Below are positions 7,147 through 16,303 of a stretch of DNA of 64,000 bases, one piece after another. Every line of letters begins with the position of its first letter. Positions within the stretch are counted from its first letter, which is position 1. The position numbers and the translations under genes were made by a program. This DNA is from Natrialba aegyptia DSM 13077 (GTDB lineage Archaea > Halobacteriota > Halobacteria > Halobacteriales > Natrialbaceae). The notes beneath the pieces were generated by a model that worked only from the letters and a program-made list of their open reading frames with translations, searched no databases and was not told where the DNA came from. The stretch spans positions 444,704-508,703 of the forward strand of contig NZ_AOIP01000031.1 in assembly GCF_000337535.1 (NCBI RefSeq), given 5' to 3'.

Positions 7147-9864
7147 ATGGTGTGGAAGGGACGGCAACTGGTACCGTCAATCATCAGACGAAAGTATGCG
7201 TTGAAGTTCGGCGTCGTCTTTCTCGTTCTCGGGCTCTCGATCGGCGGGCTCGGCTTCGCTGCGACGACGTTACTCACGGATAACGTGGAAGCATCTGCGC
7301 TCGAAGAGCGACAGAACGCGGCCTACCAGGAAGGGACGGCCATGGAATCCTGGCTCGAACAGAACCGAAACGTCGTTCAGGCCGCTTCCGACGCCCCGGT
7401 CGTCGACACGAACGATCCGGAGGCGATTCAATCCTATCTCGAAGAAACGTACTACGACATGCCCGAATCGCGGATGAACGGCCTCTACGTCAATACGACG
7501 ACCGGCGAGGTCGTCACCGGCGTCGGCGGCGACGCCGATTCCGTAGAGACGCTCGCCTTCCCGGACGCCGACGAACTCGATTCGGGTCTCTCGACGGATA
7601 CGGTCGCGCAGACGGACCCGTACTCGATGCCGGATCAACTCGGCCGCTCGGCCGATACGTATCCAGTGATTTCCTACTATATCGGCGTCAACGACGGCGA
7701 GCACGCGCTCGTGTTCACGTTCGGATTAGCGGACCGATCGACCGGGATGATCACCACTGCGGACTCGGATACCGTCATGACGATCCTCGACGAACAGGGC
7801 CGGATCGTCAACGACGACGCCTACATGGGCAATGACGACGGCGAGAACGCGACGTTCCTCACGACCTACGAGGACCAAAGTGGCGTTCTCGAAACGGTCC
7901 AGTCGGAAAACCGCGGGTCGCTCCTGGTCAACGAGCCCCCCGGGGAAACGCTTCGGAGCGCCCCCTACAACTTCAACCCTGACGGCTACGTCGTCGGCTA
8001 CTACACGACCGCCAGCGACTGGACCGTCCTCGTCCACACGACCGAAGCTGAGGCGCTCGGCTTCGCCCACAGCGCGACCCAGTTCGGCCTGTTGATCACC
8101 TTCGTCGGCGTCGCACTGATCGGCGTCTTCGGCGTCGTGCTCGGACGCACCACCGCTCGATCGCTCAGCGACCTGTCCGACCGCGCGGCCGCGATCAGGG
8201 ACGGCGAGTTCGATACGACCGTCGAATCGGATCGCATCGACGAGATCGGCACCCTCTACGAGTCGATCGACGACATGCGCCTCTCGCTCGTCGACCAGAT
8301 CGAGGAGTCAGATCAGGCCCGCGCAGAGGCAGAGCAGGCCCGCGAAGACTCGGAGCAAGCCAGAGCGCAGGCAGACACGGCGCGAAAAGAAGCCGAGGAA
8401 GCAAAAGAGCGCGCCGAACGCGCCCGTCGGGACGCCCAGGCGATGACCGACCACCTGGAACGAACGGCGACCGAGTACTGCGACGTCATGCGCGCCTGTG
8501 CCGGCGGCGATCTGACGCGGCGACTCGACCCCGATACCGAGAGCGACCCGATGGCCGAAATCGCCACGACGTTCAACGAGATGTTAGACGACATCGAGCG
8601 CACCGTCGCCACCGTCTCCGCGTTCGCCACCGACGTCTCCGACGCGAGCGACGACGTGCAAGCCCGCGCGGCCGAACTCGAGGCGACAAGTGAGACCGTC
8701 AGCGACTCCGTCCAGCAGATCACCGGCTACGCGGATCGACAGAACGAGCGCATGGAAACCATCTCCGGCGAAGTCCAGGGCATCTCCGCGAACATCGAAG
8801 AGATCGCCGCCACCGCCGACAGCCTCGCAGAAACCTCCCAACACGCGGCCGAGCGCGCAAACGACGGCCGCGAGGCGGCGGCCGACGTGGTCGACGAAAT
8901 GGAGGACATCGAGCAGCGAACCGAATCCACGCTCCGGGCGATTCGCGAACTCGACGACTCGATGGCTGAAATCGACGAGATTATCGACGTCATCACCGAT
9001 ATCGCCGACCAGACCAACATCCTCGCGCTCAACGCCTCGATCGAGGCGGCCCACGCCAACAACGGCGACGGCGGCCGAAACGCTAACGGCAACGGGTTCG
9101 CCGTCGTCGCAAACGAAGTCAAACAACTCGCGGAGGAAACCAAAGACTCCGCCGCCGAGATCAACCAGCTCATCGACACCGTTCAGTCCCAGACCACCGA
9201 CACCGTCGCGGAGATGGAAGCCATGCGCGAACACGTCGCCGACGGCACCGAAACCGTCGAACAATCCGCCGCCGCTTTCAGCGAAATCGAAGCCGAAGTA
9301 ACCGAGGCCGACCACGGCGTCCAGGAGATCAGCGACGCCACCGACGGCATCGCCAACTCGACGCAAGAACTCGTCACGATGGTCGACGACGTGACCGAGA
9401 TCAGCACCGAAACGGCGAGCGAAGCCAGCGCCGTCGCCGGAGCCGTCGAAGAGCAAACCACAGCCATTACGACGGTAAGTCAGAACGCCGACGCCCTCTC
9501 GGAGCAATCCGTGAGCCTGCAGGAATCGGTTGCAGCGTTCACGACCGATCGAGAGGCGATCCGCGCGGCGAACGCGGACGACCACGAAACGATCGAGGCG
9601 ACCGAACCGACGGAACTCCAATACCTTGACGACGAACGCGAGGCAGACGACGCGAGTTCAGCGCCGAAGGCGGATTCGGAGACCGGCGACGAAAGTGGCG
9701 AAACTGACGCGCCGAGCGCCACGCCGCGTGATGGCGTCGAAACGGCGGGTGAAACCCCGCCTGCGATAGCGGACCCCGACGATACGTCCGACGACTCCGC
9801 TGACGAGGACGGGGCTGCGGACGATGACGAAGAGACCGCAGACGAAACCGGGACGGACCGCTGA
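7147..9864 (+). CDS. Halobacterial transducer (methyl-accepting chemotaxis protein)
   Basis: 905 residues. TM1 is at about 21-43, an extracellular dCache-like sensor at about 44-300, and TM2 at about 304-335 (FGLLITFVGVALIGVFGVVL). A HAMP domain follows at about 335-390. Next comes an Ala/Glu/Arg coiled coil (about 390-435), a second HAMP-like unit (MRACAGGDLTRRLDPDTESD) and the long signalling hairpin, which contains DIADQTNILALNASIEAA and FAVVANEVKQLAEETK near residues 615-655. It ends in a long acidic tail. The protein relays an extracellular signal to CheA/CheW and the archaellum. The hairpin segment after the tip carries extra Asn/Gly residues compared with the usual ARAGExGRGFAVVA. The ligand cannot be deduced. 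Confidence 0.93.
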   Translation: MVWKGRQLVPSIIRRKYALKFGVVFLVLGLSIGGLGFAATTLLTDNVEASALEERQNAAYQEGTAMESWLEQNRNVVQAASDAPVVDTNDPEAIQSYLEETYYDMPESRMNGLYVNTTTGEVVTGVGGDADSVETLAFPDADELDSGLSTDTVAQTDPYSMPDQLGRSADTYPVISYYIGVNDGEHALVFTFGLADRSTGMITTADSDTVMTILDEQGRIVNDDAYMGNDDGENATFLTTYEDQSGVLETVQSENRGSLLVNEPPGETLRSAPYNFNPDGYVVGYYTTASDWTVLVHTTEAEALGFAHSATQFGLLITFVGVALIGVFGVVLGRTTARSLSDLSDRAAAIRDGEFDTTVESDRIDEIGTLYESIDDMRLSLVDQIEESDQARAEAEQAREDSEQARAQADTARKEAEEAKERAERARRDAQAMTDHLERTATEYCDVMRACAGGDLTRRLDPDTESDPMAEIATTFNEMLDDIERTVATVSAFATDVSDASDDVQARAAELEATSETVSDSVQQITGYADRQNERMETISGEVQGISANIEEIAATADSLAETSQHAAERANDGREAAADVVDEMEDIEQRTESTLRAIRELDDSMAEIDEIIDVITDIADQTNILALNASIEAAHANNGDGGRNANGNGFAVVANEVKQLAEETKDSAAEINQLIDTVQSQTTDTVAEMEAMREHVADGTETVEQSAAAFSEIEAEVTEADHGVQEISDATDGIANSTQELVTMVDDVTEISTETASEASAVAGAVEEQTTAITTVSQNADALSEQSVSLQESVAAFTTDREAIRAANADDHETIEATEPTELQYLDDEREADDASSAPKADSETGDESGETDAPSATPRDGVETAGETPPAIADPDDTSDDSADEDGAADDDEETADETGTDR

Positions 9865-10266
9865 GGTGACCGCTCCGGGCCAGTTCTGAACTCGAATCGA
9901 CTGTTCCGGGTCGAAGAGTCATTCGAAGCCCAGAACGGCAAAAGACAGCGGCGTAGCGGGGCTTGCAATCGAACAGCGTCGCGGAATCGAGCCCGCCGTT
10001 GGGTAGACGCGGTGGCGTGACGCGCCTCTGGGTCGCTCCCGACACGCCCGTTGTATTCTGTATCAAACTCTGATACGGTCGTTGTATTCTGTAGCAGAGT
10101 ACGATCAGGACGGTCCGCAGACGACCGGCGTAGCAGACGTTCCTGAGGAGCGTGGCGCTGACAGCGGCAACTGGACGGGGCGCAGCTGTGGCGGCGGAGA
10201 AACGGACGCCATCGGTGTCGACGGCCGAAAATCGTCAGTTCGAGGGAAAAGAAAGGAGAGTTCCGG
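9865..10266. other. Convergent intergenic region with repeated hairpin-forming unit
   Basis: No convincing gene is seen between the converging ends of htr and the permease gene. CGTTGTATTCTGTA occurs twice (10049-10062 and 10080-10093), 31 bases apart. The first copy runs into the hairpin GTATCA-AACTC-TGATAC (10060-10076), and the second continues into a weaker GTA...TAC match. The position suits a bidirectional terminator or a mobile-element scar. Confidence 0.4.
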
Positions 10267-11334
10267 TCAGAGGTAGCCTGCGTTCGGCAGGAGGCCGGCC
10301 AGATAGAGCACACCGATCACGAGCATGAACGCGGCGATGGCCATCGCCGGCGGGTCGACGTGCGTGCCGGAGTGGGAGTAGAACACCCGCTGGGACAGTT
10401 CGCCGATGAGGGCGCTGATCACGCCGAACGCGCCGGCGACGAGCAGCACGATCGGGTCGCTTCCGACGGCCGACGCCGCGATTACCGCACCCGTCGATCC
10501 TAACAGCGTGATGTGGTGCGTGACGGGAATCTTCTCGACGCCGAGGTTGAGAAACAGCAGGCTCATCGCCGAGATCCCATAGCCCATGAAGATACTCCCC
10601 GTCTCGAGCCAGATGAATCCGCCGAGGATACCGCCGACGAGGCCGATGGTGGTGACGCCGGACCACTTGTACTGGTGGGCCAGCCAGGGTTCGGTCGCCA
10701 GCCGGCTGGTCGTGGTCCCGCCGTCGGCCGCCATCCGCTTCTCCTCGCGCTCGAACGGCGACATGTCGAGGATGTTCGAGCCGCCGACCTTACCGACTAG
10801 CGGATAGCCGAACGCGAGCCGTGCGAGGAAGGCCGTCGCCACGACCGAAAGTGCGATATTGTCGGTGGGGAAGCCGATTCCGTCCATCACCTGGGTGATG
10901 AGCATTCCGAGCGCACCGAAGATCGCGCCGACCGCGAGGATGTCGGGTTTGGTTCCGAACGCGTACAGGATGTCCTTGCCGAAGTGGTAGTCCCAGCCGG
11001 CGGGTTTCATCTCGGGGTACTTCCGGCCGGCGTAGGCCGTCGCGGCGACGCCGCCAGCGAAGGCGATATGAGGGCCGGTGACCGCGCCGAAGCCGATCAC
11101 GTCGGTGATCCCGGTCGCGATATCACCCGCTGCGATTCCCTCGAGACCGCCGACTTCCCCTTCGAGGGTGGCGATCCCCTCGCCCAGGAAGACGACGAAG
11201 CCCGTGAAGACGAACGAGGGCAGCGCGCCGAGTGCCGCGCCGAACGCGCCGCCGGCGAGGGCGGCGATCAGCAGGACGGCGAACGCCTCGGCTTCCATGC
11301 CGATGACCGGAATCTGAAGCACCGTTTCGTACAT
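10267..11334 (-). CDS. Polytopic membrane protein linked to glycerol kinase, probable glycerol permease
   Basis: 355 residues with about eight to nine transmembrane segments rich in Gly and Ala, for example FAVLLIAALAGGAFGAALGA, GLVGGILGGFIWLETGSIF and ITLLGSTGAVIAASAVG. It has no MIP/aquaporin NPA motifs, so it is not a GlpF channel. The start is three bases downstream of the glpK stop, so it is co-transcribed with glpK. Homologues sit beside glpK in other haloarchaea (as I recall, including Haloferax volcanii) and have been suggested to move glycerol. The transport role is therefore inferred from context, not from a recognised motif. Confidence 0.75.
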   Translation of the reverse strand: MYETVLQIPVIGMEAEAFAVLLIAALAGGAFGAALGALPSFVFTGFVVFLGEGIATLEGEVGGLEGIAAGDIATGITDVIGFGAVTGPHIAFAGGVAATAYAGRKYPEMKPAGWDYHFGKDILYAFGTKPDILAVGAIFGALGMLITQVMDGIGFPTDNIALSVVATAFLARLAFGYPLVGKVGGSNILDMSPFEREEKRMAADGGTTTSRLATEPWLAHQYKWSGVTTIGLVGGILGGFIWLETGSIFMGYGISAMSLLFLNLGVEKIPVTHHITLLGSTGAVIAASAVGSDPIVLLVAGAFGVISALIGELSQRVFYSHSGTHVDPPAMAIAAFMLVIGVLYLAGLLPNAGYL

Positions 11335-11337
11335 GGA

Positions 11338-12888
11338 TTACTCCTCACCGTCCCGCGCCCAGTCGCGCGAGCGTTCGACCGCGTCGAGCCAGCGATTGTA
11401 TCGCGCGTCCGCCGTCTCGGCGTCCATCGTCGTCTCGAAGGTTCGATCGACCTGCCAGTTGTCGCGCAGGCTGTCGGTGTCGTCCCAGTAATCGACGGCG
11501 AGGCCGGCCGCGTAGGCCGATCCAAGGGCCGTCGTCTCGTCGACGACCGGGCGGACGATTTCCGAGCCGATGATGTCGGACTGGAGTTGGCAGAGGTAGT
11601 TGTTCTTGACCGCGCCGCCGTCGACTTTGAGGCTCGTCATCTCGATGCCCGAGTCGGCCTCCATCGCCTCCGCGACGTCGCGGGTCTGGTAGGCGATCGA
11701 TTCGAGGGTCGCGCGGACGACGTGTTCCTTGCGGGTGCCGCGGGTCATCCCGACGATGGTCCCGCGTGCGCGTTGGTCCCAGTGAGGCGCACCGAGGCCC
11801 GTAAAGGCCGGGACGACGTAGACGCCGTCCGTCGAGTCGACGCTGCGGGCGAGTTCGGCCGTCTCGGAGGGATCGTCGATCAGCGACAGATCCTCGAGCC
11901 ACTCGATGGCCGCGCCGGTGACGAAGATCGAGCCTTCCAGCGCGTACTGGACGGGTTCGCCGGAGCGCTGGAAGCCGATCGTCGTCAGGAGGCCCTGGTC
12001 GGAGGCGACGGCCTCGTTGCCGGTGTTCATCAGGAAGAACGAACCCGTCCCGTAGGTGTTCTTGGCGTCGCCGGCGTCGAAACAGGTCTGTCCGAACAGG
12101 GCTGCCTGCTGGTCGCCGAGTGCGCCCGCAATGGGAATCTCGGCTTCGAGGAAGCCGTCGGGATCGGTGGTCCCGTAGGTTTCGTCGTCGCTGGAGGGAC
12201 GGACCTCGGGCAGCATCGCTTCGGGGATCGAGAACTCTTCTAAGAGGTCGTCGTCCCACTCGAGGTCGTGAATGTTGTACAGCATCGTCCGCGAGGCGTT
12301 CGTGACCTCGGTAATGTGATTGCCGGTGAGGTTGTAGATCAGCCAGCTATCGATGGTTCCGAAGAGCACGTCGCCCGCTTGCGCGCGGTCGCGGATGTCT
12401 GCAGGGCGGGCGCGCTCCATCTTGATCGGATCGGCCTCGTCGAGGAGCCACTCGGCTTTGGTCGCCGAGAAGTAGGCGTCCGGCTCGAGGCCGGTCTTCC
12501 CGCGGATGGTTTCGACCGCACCGTTCTCCTCGAGTTCTTCGACGCGTTCGGTGGTGCGGCGGTCCTGCCAGACGATGGCGTTGTGAACGGGCCGGCCGGA
12601 GTCGGCGTCCCAGAGCACGGTGGTTTCGCGCTGGTTGGTGACGCCGATGGCCTCTAACTGTTCGGGCGCGATGCCCGCCTGGCCGAGCGCCTGCGTAATG
12701 ACGGTTTTCGTGTTTTCCCAGATCTCGATCGGGTCGTGTTCGACCCAGCCGGGTTCCGGATAGATCTGTTCGTGCGTTTCGTATGCATTTGCGACGACCT
12801 GGCCACCGTGATCGAAGACGATAAAGCGGGTCCCGGTCGTTCCCTGGTCGACTGCGCCGACGTACGTAGTATCTGTCACTGTAGTCAC
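11338..12888 (-). CDS. glpK: Glycerol kinase
   Basis: 516 residues, the usual length. It phosphorylates glycerol to sn-glycerol 3-phosphate with ATP. The FGGY fold starts with YVGAVDQGTTGTRFIVFDH (phosphate loop). Family motifs include EHDPIEIWENTK, AIVWQDRRTTE, the glycerol-binding Arg/Glu/Asp set, YGTGSFFLMNTG and VDGGAVKNNYLCQLQSD. The start used is a GTG at 12888; a second in-frame GTG three codons later is possible. It faces glpA across a shared promoter region and is followed by the probable permease, forming the uptake arm of glycerol catabolism, the main carbon route for many haloarchaea living with Dunaliella. Confidence 0.96.
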   Translation of the reverse strand: MTTVTDTTYVGAVDQGTTGTRFIVFDHGGQVVANAYETHEQIYPEPGWVEHDPIEIWENTKTVITQALGQAGIAPEQLEAIGVTNQRETTVLWDADSGRPVHNAIVWQDRRTTERVEELEENGAVETIRGKTGLEPDAYFSATKAEWLLDEADPIKMERARPADIRDRAQAGDVLFGTIDSWLIYNLTGNHITEVTNASRTMLYNIHDLEWDDDLLEEFSIPEAMLPEVRPSSDDETYGTTDPDGFLEAEIPIAGALGDQQAALFGQTCFDAGDAKNTYGTGSFFLMNTGNEAVASDQGLLTTIGFQRSGEPVQYALEGSIFVTGAAIEWLEDLSLIDDPSETAELARSVDSTDGVYVVPAFTGLGAPHWDQRARGTIVGMTRGTRKEHVVRATLESIAYQTRDVAEAMEADSGIEMTSLKVDGGAVKNNYLCQLQSDIIGSEIVRPVVDETTALGSAYAAGLAVDYWDDTDSLRDNWQVDRTFETTMDAETADARYNRWLDAVERSRDWARDGEE

Positions 12889-13181
12889 CCCGATGTTTCA
12901 CGCGCCGAATTTACTGTCGGTCACGCGTTACTGGTAAACAGTCTCGACGATCATTATAAATGTTACCGAATTCGCGGTCGGACGACTATCAGAAAGGCAG
13001 AGCGAATAATCAGAATCTGAGATAATACCGATTGAGATTACGTTTCAACTGCTATAGGACCATATAAGCGACTGTGAGGTGTATTAGTTGTCAACAATCC
13101 ACACGGACACTGTTTCTTATGGGTGGTCGGTGAGCGTCGATAAAATAAAGGTCGCGGCGACCGAGGTACTCGAACGAAGGG
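12889..13181. promoter_or_regulatory. Divergent glp promoter region
   Basis: This 293-base AT-richer spacer separates glpK (minus) from glpA (plus). A GATAAAATAAAG box at about 13139-13150 lies about 35 bases before the glpA ATG. CATTATAAATG at about 12953-12963 is an AT-rich box that could serve glpK with a leader of about 40 bases. A divergent layout allows one regulator to control both arms, but no GlpR gene is in the window. Confidence 0.5.
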
Positions 13182-14858
13182 ATGGCACACGATACGACGG
13201 TCCTCGTCCTCGGGGGTGGCTCGACCGGCTGTGGCATCGCCCGCGATCTGGCGATACGCGGCGTCGACGTGACTCTCGTCGAACGAGGCAATCTGACCGG
13301 CGGCACGACCGGCCGCATGCACGGCCTCTTACACAGCGGCGGGCGCTACGCCGTCTCCGATCAGGCGAGCGCGACGGAGTGTATCGAAGAGAACGAAATA
13401 CTCCGGAATATCGCGAGCCACTGCGTCGAAGAGACCGGCGGCCTGTTCGTCCAGCGACCCGAGGATTCGGACGAGTACTTCCGGGAGAAACTCGCGGGCT
13501 GTCGCGACTGCGGAATCCCCGCGACGGTCCTCTCGGGGCGCGAAGCCCGCGAGATCGAACCGTACCTCGCCGAGGACGTGGCGCGCGCGATTCAAGTACC
13601 CGACGGCGCGGTCGATCCGTTCCGCCTCTGCGTCGCGAACGCCCTCGACGCCGAGCGCCACGGCGCGCGCGTCGAAACCCACGCCGAAGTCATCGACCTC
13701 CTGCGCGAGGGCGACGACATCTACGGCGTCGAGGTCCGCCACGACTCCGGACCGGGCAAGCGAACGCACGCGACGCCCGGCACGACCGAGGAAATCACCG
13801 CCGAGTACGTCGTCAACGCGACGGGCGCGTGGGCCGGCCGGATCGGCGCGATGGCTGACCTCGATATCGCGGTCCGGCCCTCCAAGGGCGTCATGACCAT
13901 CATGAACGTCCGCCAGGTCGACACCGTCATCAACCGCTGCCGGCCGAAAGGCGACGCCGACATCATCGTCCCCCACGAGACGACCGCCATTCTCGGCACG
14001 ACCGACGAGGAGGTCGACGACCCCGACGACTACCCCGAAGAACAGTGGGAAGTCGATCAGATGATAGACACCCTCGCCGAACTCGTTCCCATCATCGAGG
14101 ACGCGCGGACGATCCGCTCGTTCTGGGGCGTCCGCCCGCTGTACGAACCGCCCGGAACCGGCACCCAGGACCCGACCGACATCACGCGGGACTTCTTCCT
14201 GCTCGATCACGACGAGCGCGACGGCGTGGGCGGCATGTCGAGCATCGTCGGCGGCAAGTTTACCACCTACCGCGCGATGGCCGAGGAAATCGCCGATCAC
14301 GTCTGCGCGAAACTCGGCGTCGACGCCCGGTGTGTCACCGCCGAGGAACCGCTGCCCGGCAGCGAAGATATCGCGGTGCTCGAGGAAGGAATGGACTCGT
14401 TCGGCCTGCGCTCGCCGATCGCCCGCCGGAGCAAACAGCGCCTCGGCAGTCGCGCGCCGGACGTACTCGAGACGAACGAAAACGAGGCCAATCCCGTCAT
14501 CTGCCAGTGCGAGGGCGTCACGCGCGCCGAGATTCAGGACGCGGTCGAGCAGTCCGGCTCCGACCTGAACGCGGTCCGCATCCGAACCCGCGCCTCCATG
14601 GGCAACTGCCAGGGCGGCTTTTGCTGTCAGAACATGGCGAACGAACTCCACCCCCGGTACGACGAGCAGACGGTCCGCGACGCGCTCGACGAACTCTTTC
14701 AGGAGCGCTGGAAGGGCCAACGCCACGCGCTGTGGGGCGAACAGCTCTCACAGGCAATGTTGAACTACGCGCTCCACGCGACGACGATGAACCGAGACAA
14801 CGATCCCGCAAACGCACCGGCACAGGTCGACTACGCGCAGTTCGACGGGGGCGCGTAA
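13182..14858 (+). CDS. glpA: Anaerobic-type glycerol-3-phosphate dehydrogenase subunit A
   Basis: 558 residues. FAD-dependent oxidation of glycerol 3-phosphate to dihydroxyacetone phosphate. The N-terminal dinucleotide fold is [20 protein letters not shown], followed by [19 protein letters not shown] of the DAO family. The C-terminal part carries a BFD-like [2Fe-2S] site with Cys in [11 protein letters not shown] and [12 protein letters not shown] (about 440-490). It is followed without a gap by glpB (TAA then ATG), so the subunits are made together. Haloarchaea use this 'anaerobic' three-subunit enzyme even in air. Confidence 0.96.
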   Translation: MAHDTTVLVLGGGSTGCGIARDLAIRGVDVTLVERGNLTGGTTGRMHGLLHSGGRYAVSDQASATECIEENEILRNIASHCVEETGGLFVQRPEDSDEYFREKLAGCRDCGIPATVLSGREAREIEPYLAEDVARAIQVPDGAVDPFRLCVANALDAERHGARVETHAEVIDLLREGDDIYGVEVRHDSGPGKRTHATPGTTEEITAEYVVNATGAWAGRIGAMADLDIAVRPSKGVMTIMNVRQVDTVINRCRPKGDADIIVPHETTAILGTTDEEVDDPDDYPEEQWEVDQMIDTLAELVPIIEDARTIRSFWGVRPLYEPPGTGTQDPTDITRDFFLLDHDERDGVGGMSSIVGGKFTTYRAMAEEIADHVCAKLGVDARCVTAEEPLPGSEDIAVLEEGMDSFGLRSPIARRSKQRLGSRAPDVLETNENEANPVICQCEGVTRAEIQDAVEQSGSDLNAVRIRTRASMGNCQGGFCCQNMANELHPRYDEQTVRDALDELFQERWKGQRHALWGEQLSQAMLNYALHATTMNRDNDPANAPAQVDYAQFDGGA

Positions 14859-16187
14859 ATGGCGATCACCGACGACGTACTGGTGATCGGCGGCGGACTC
14901 GCGGGCGCAACTGCCGCGCTCGCAGCCGCCGAGACGGCACCCGACGCCCGCGTCCGACTCGTCACCGCCAAACAGAGCACGCTCCGTCACGCGAGCGGGT
15001 TGATCGACGTGCTCGGCTATGCTCCGGGTAGCGAGGGGCAAGAGCAGGGACAGGGACAAAAACAGAAACCCATCGTCGACCCCTTCGCCGAACTCGACAC
15101 CCTCCCCACCGGCCATCCCTACGAACGCGTCGGCGGCGAGGCCGTCCGCGACGCGCTCGAGTTCTTCGACGACATCGCCGGCGATGCCTACGCCGGCGGG
15201 CACACCGACAAAAACGCGCTCGTCCCGACCCACGGCGGCACGGTCAAACCGACCGCGCGCTATCCGGCCGCGACGGCCGACGGACTGGCGAGCGACGACC
15301 GCGACGCGCTCCTCGTCGGCTTCGAGACGCTGCCCGATTTCGAGGCGCCCCTTGCGGCAGCGCACATCGAATCCGCGGGCGCCCCCTTCGACGCGCGCGG
15401 GGTGACGCTCTCGTTCCCCGGCATCGTTCGCGACGACGCCAAGGTGACGCGGTACGCACACCTGCTGGATCGGGACGAACGGGTGCAGTCGCCTGGTGGC
15501 AGCGTCAACGGTGAAATCGGCGCACGCGAAGCCCTCGCCGCAGCCGTCGAGTCGCATCTCGAGGGCGAACCGCGCGTCGGATTCCCCGCAATTTTAGGCG
15601 ACGACCGGCCAGCCGCGGTTCGAGAATCGCTCGCCGACGCGCTCGGCGTCGATGTCTTCGAAATCCCGATGGGACCGCCGAGCCTCCCCGGCCTCCGACT
15701 GGAGGATCTACTCTACGCTGAACTCGAGGATGCGGGCGTCCGCGTGACCTCGGGCGTGCCGGTCGTCGATTACGAAGCGGCCGACGGTCGGATCGATCAC
15801 GTCGTCGTCGACCGCAACGGGGCCGAAATCCCCCACGAGGCCGCCCAGTACGTTCTCGCGACGGGCGGCCTGGTCGGGAAGGGAATCGAATCCGGTCGCG
15901 AGCGAGTATCCGAACCGCTCTTCGACTGCCACGTTCCCCACGCAAGCGACCGCTACAACTGGTTCGTCGACGACGTCTTCGGCGAACAGCCCTACGCGCG
16001 CTTCGGCCTGGCTCCCGATCGCGAACTCCGGCCGCTCGATTCGACCGACGACCCCGAGTTCAGGAATCTGCGCGCGGCGGGTGCCGTGTTGGGCGGCTAC
16101 GACTACGCGGCCGAGAAATCCGGTGCCGGCGTCTCGCTGGCGACAGGCTACGTCGCCGGGACGCGCGCGGGGGAGGAGAGCGTATGA
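14859..16187 (+). CDS. glpB: Anaerobic-type glycerol-3-phosphate dehydrogenase subunit B
   Basis: 442 residues. An FAD/NAD-type fold starts with DVLVIGGGLAGATAALAAAE, followed by the GlpB segment TLRHASGLIDVLGYAPG. A short Gln/Lys-rich insertion (residues about 62-73) comes next, then PTHGGTVKPTARYP and LSFPGI. The C-terminal flavin-binding part includes YVLATGGLVGKGIESGRERV and FRNLRAAGAVLGGYD. It is the flavoprotein that links GlpA to the iron-sulfur subunit GlpC. Its TGA overlaps the ATG of a 39-codon reading frame that leads into glpC. Confidence 0.94.
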   Translation: MAITDDVLVIGGGLAGATAALAAAETAPDARVRLVTAKQSTLRHASGLIDVLGYAPGSEGQEQGQGQKQKPIVDPFAELDTLPTGHPYERVGGEAVRDALEFFDDIAGDAYAGGHTDKNALVPTHGGTVKPTARYPAATADGLASDDRDALLVGFETLPDFEAPLAAAHIESAGAPFDARGVTLSFPGIVRDDAKVTRYAHLLDRDERVQSPGGSVNGEIGAREALAAAVESHLEGEPRVGFPAILGDDRPAAVRESLADALGVDVFEIPMGPPSLPGLRLEDLLYAELEDAGVRVTSGVPVVDYEAADGRIDHVVVDRNGAEIPHEAAQYVLATGGLVGKGIESGRERVSEPLFDCHVPHASDRYNWFVDDVFGEQPYARFGLAPDRELRPLDSTDDPEFRNLRAAGAVLGGYDYAAEKSGAGVSLATGYVAGTRAGEESV

Positions 16188-16303
16188 GAATGAAAGTGAT
16201 CGCAACAAGCGTTTCGACCGGCGTCGGGACAACCCGGCACACGAGTACGAGTTCAACGGGAGACCGCGGCGATTCTAATTCAGTGAGCTACCGATATGAG
16301 TGA
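16184..16303 (+). CDS. 39-residue reading frame bridging glpB and glpC, possible translational coupler
   Basis: The ATG at 16184 overlaps the glpB stop (ATGA) and is preceded by a strong Shine-Dalgarno sequence GGAGGAG (16172-16178). The frame ends with TGA at 16301-16303, just past the glpC ATG at 16296, so its stop overlaps the glpC start region. The peptide is Ser/Thr/Gly-rich with no recognisable domain. glpC itself lacks a clear ribosome site, so the likely role is to carry ribosomes across the 108-base gap. Whether the peptide itself functions is unknown. Confidence 0.45.
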   Translation: MRMKVIATSVSTGVGTTRHTSTSSTGDRGDSNSVSYRYE

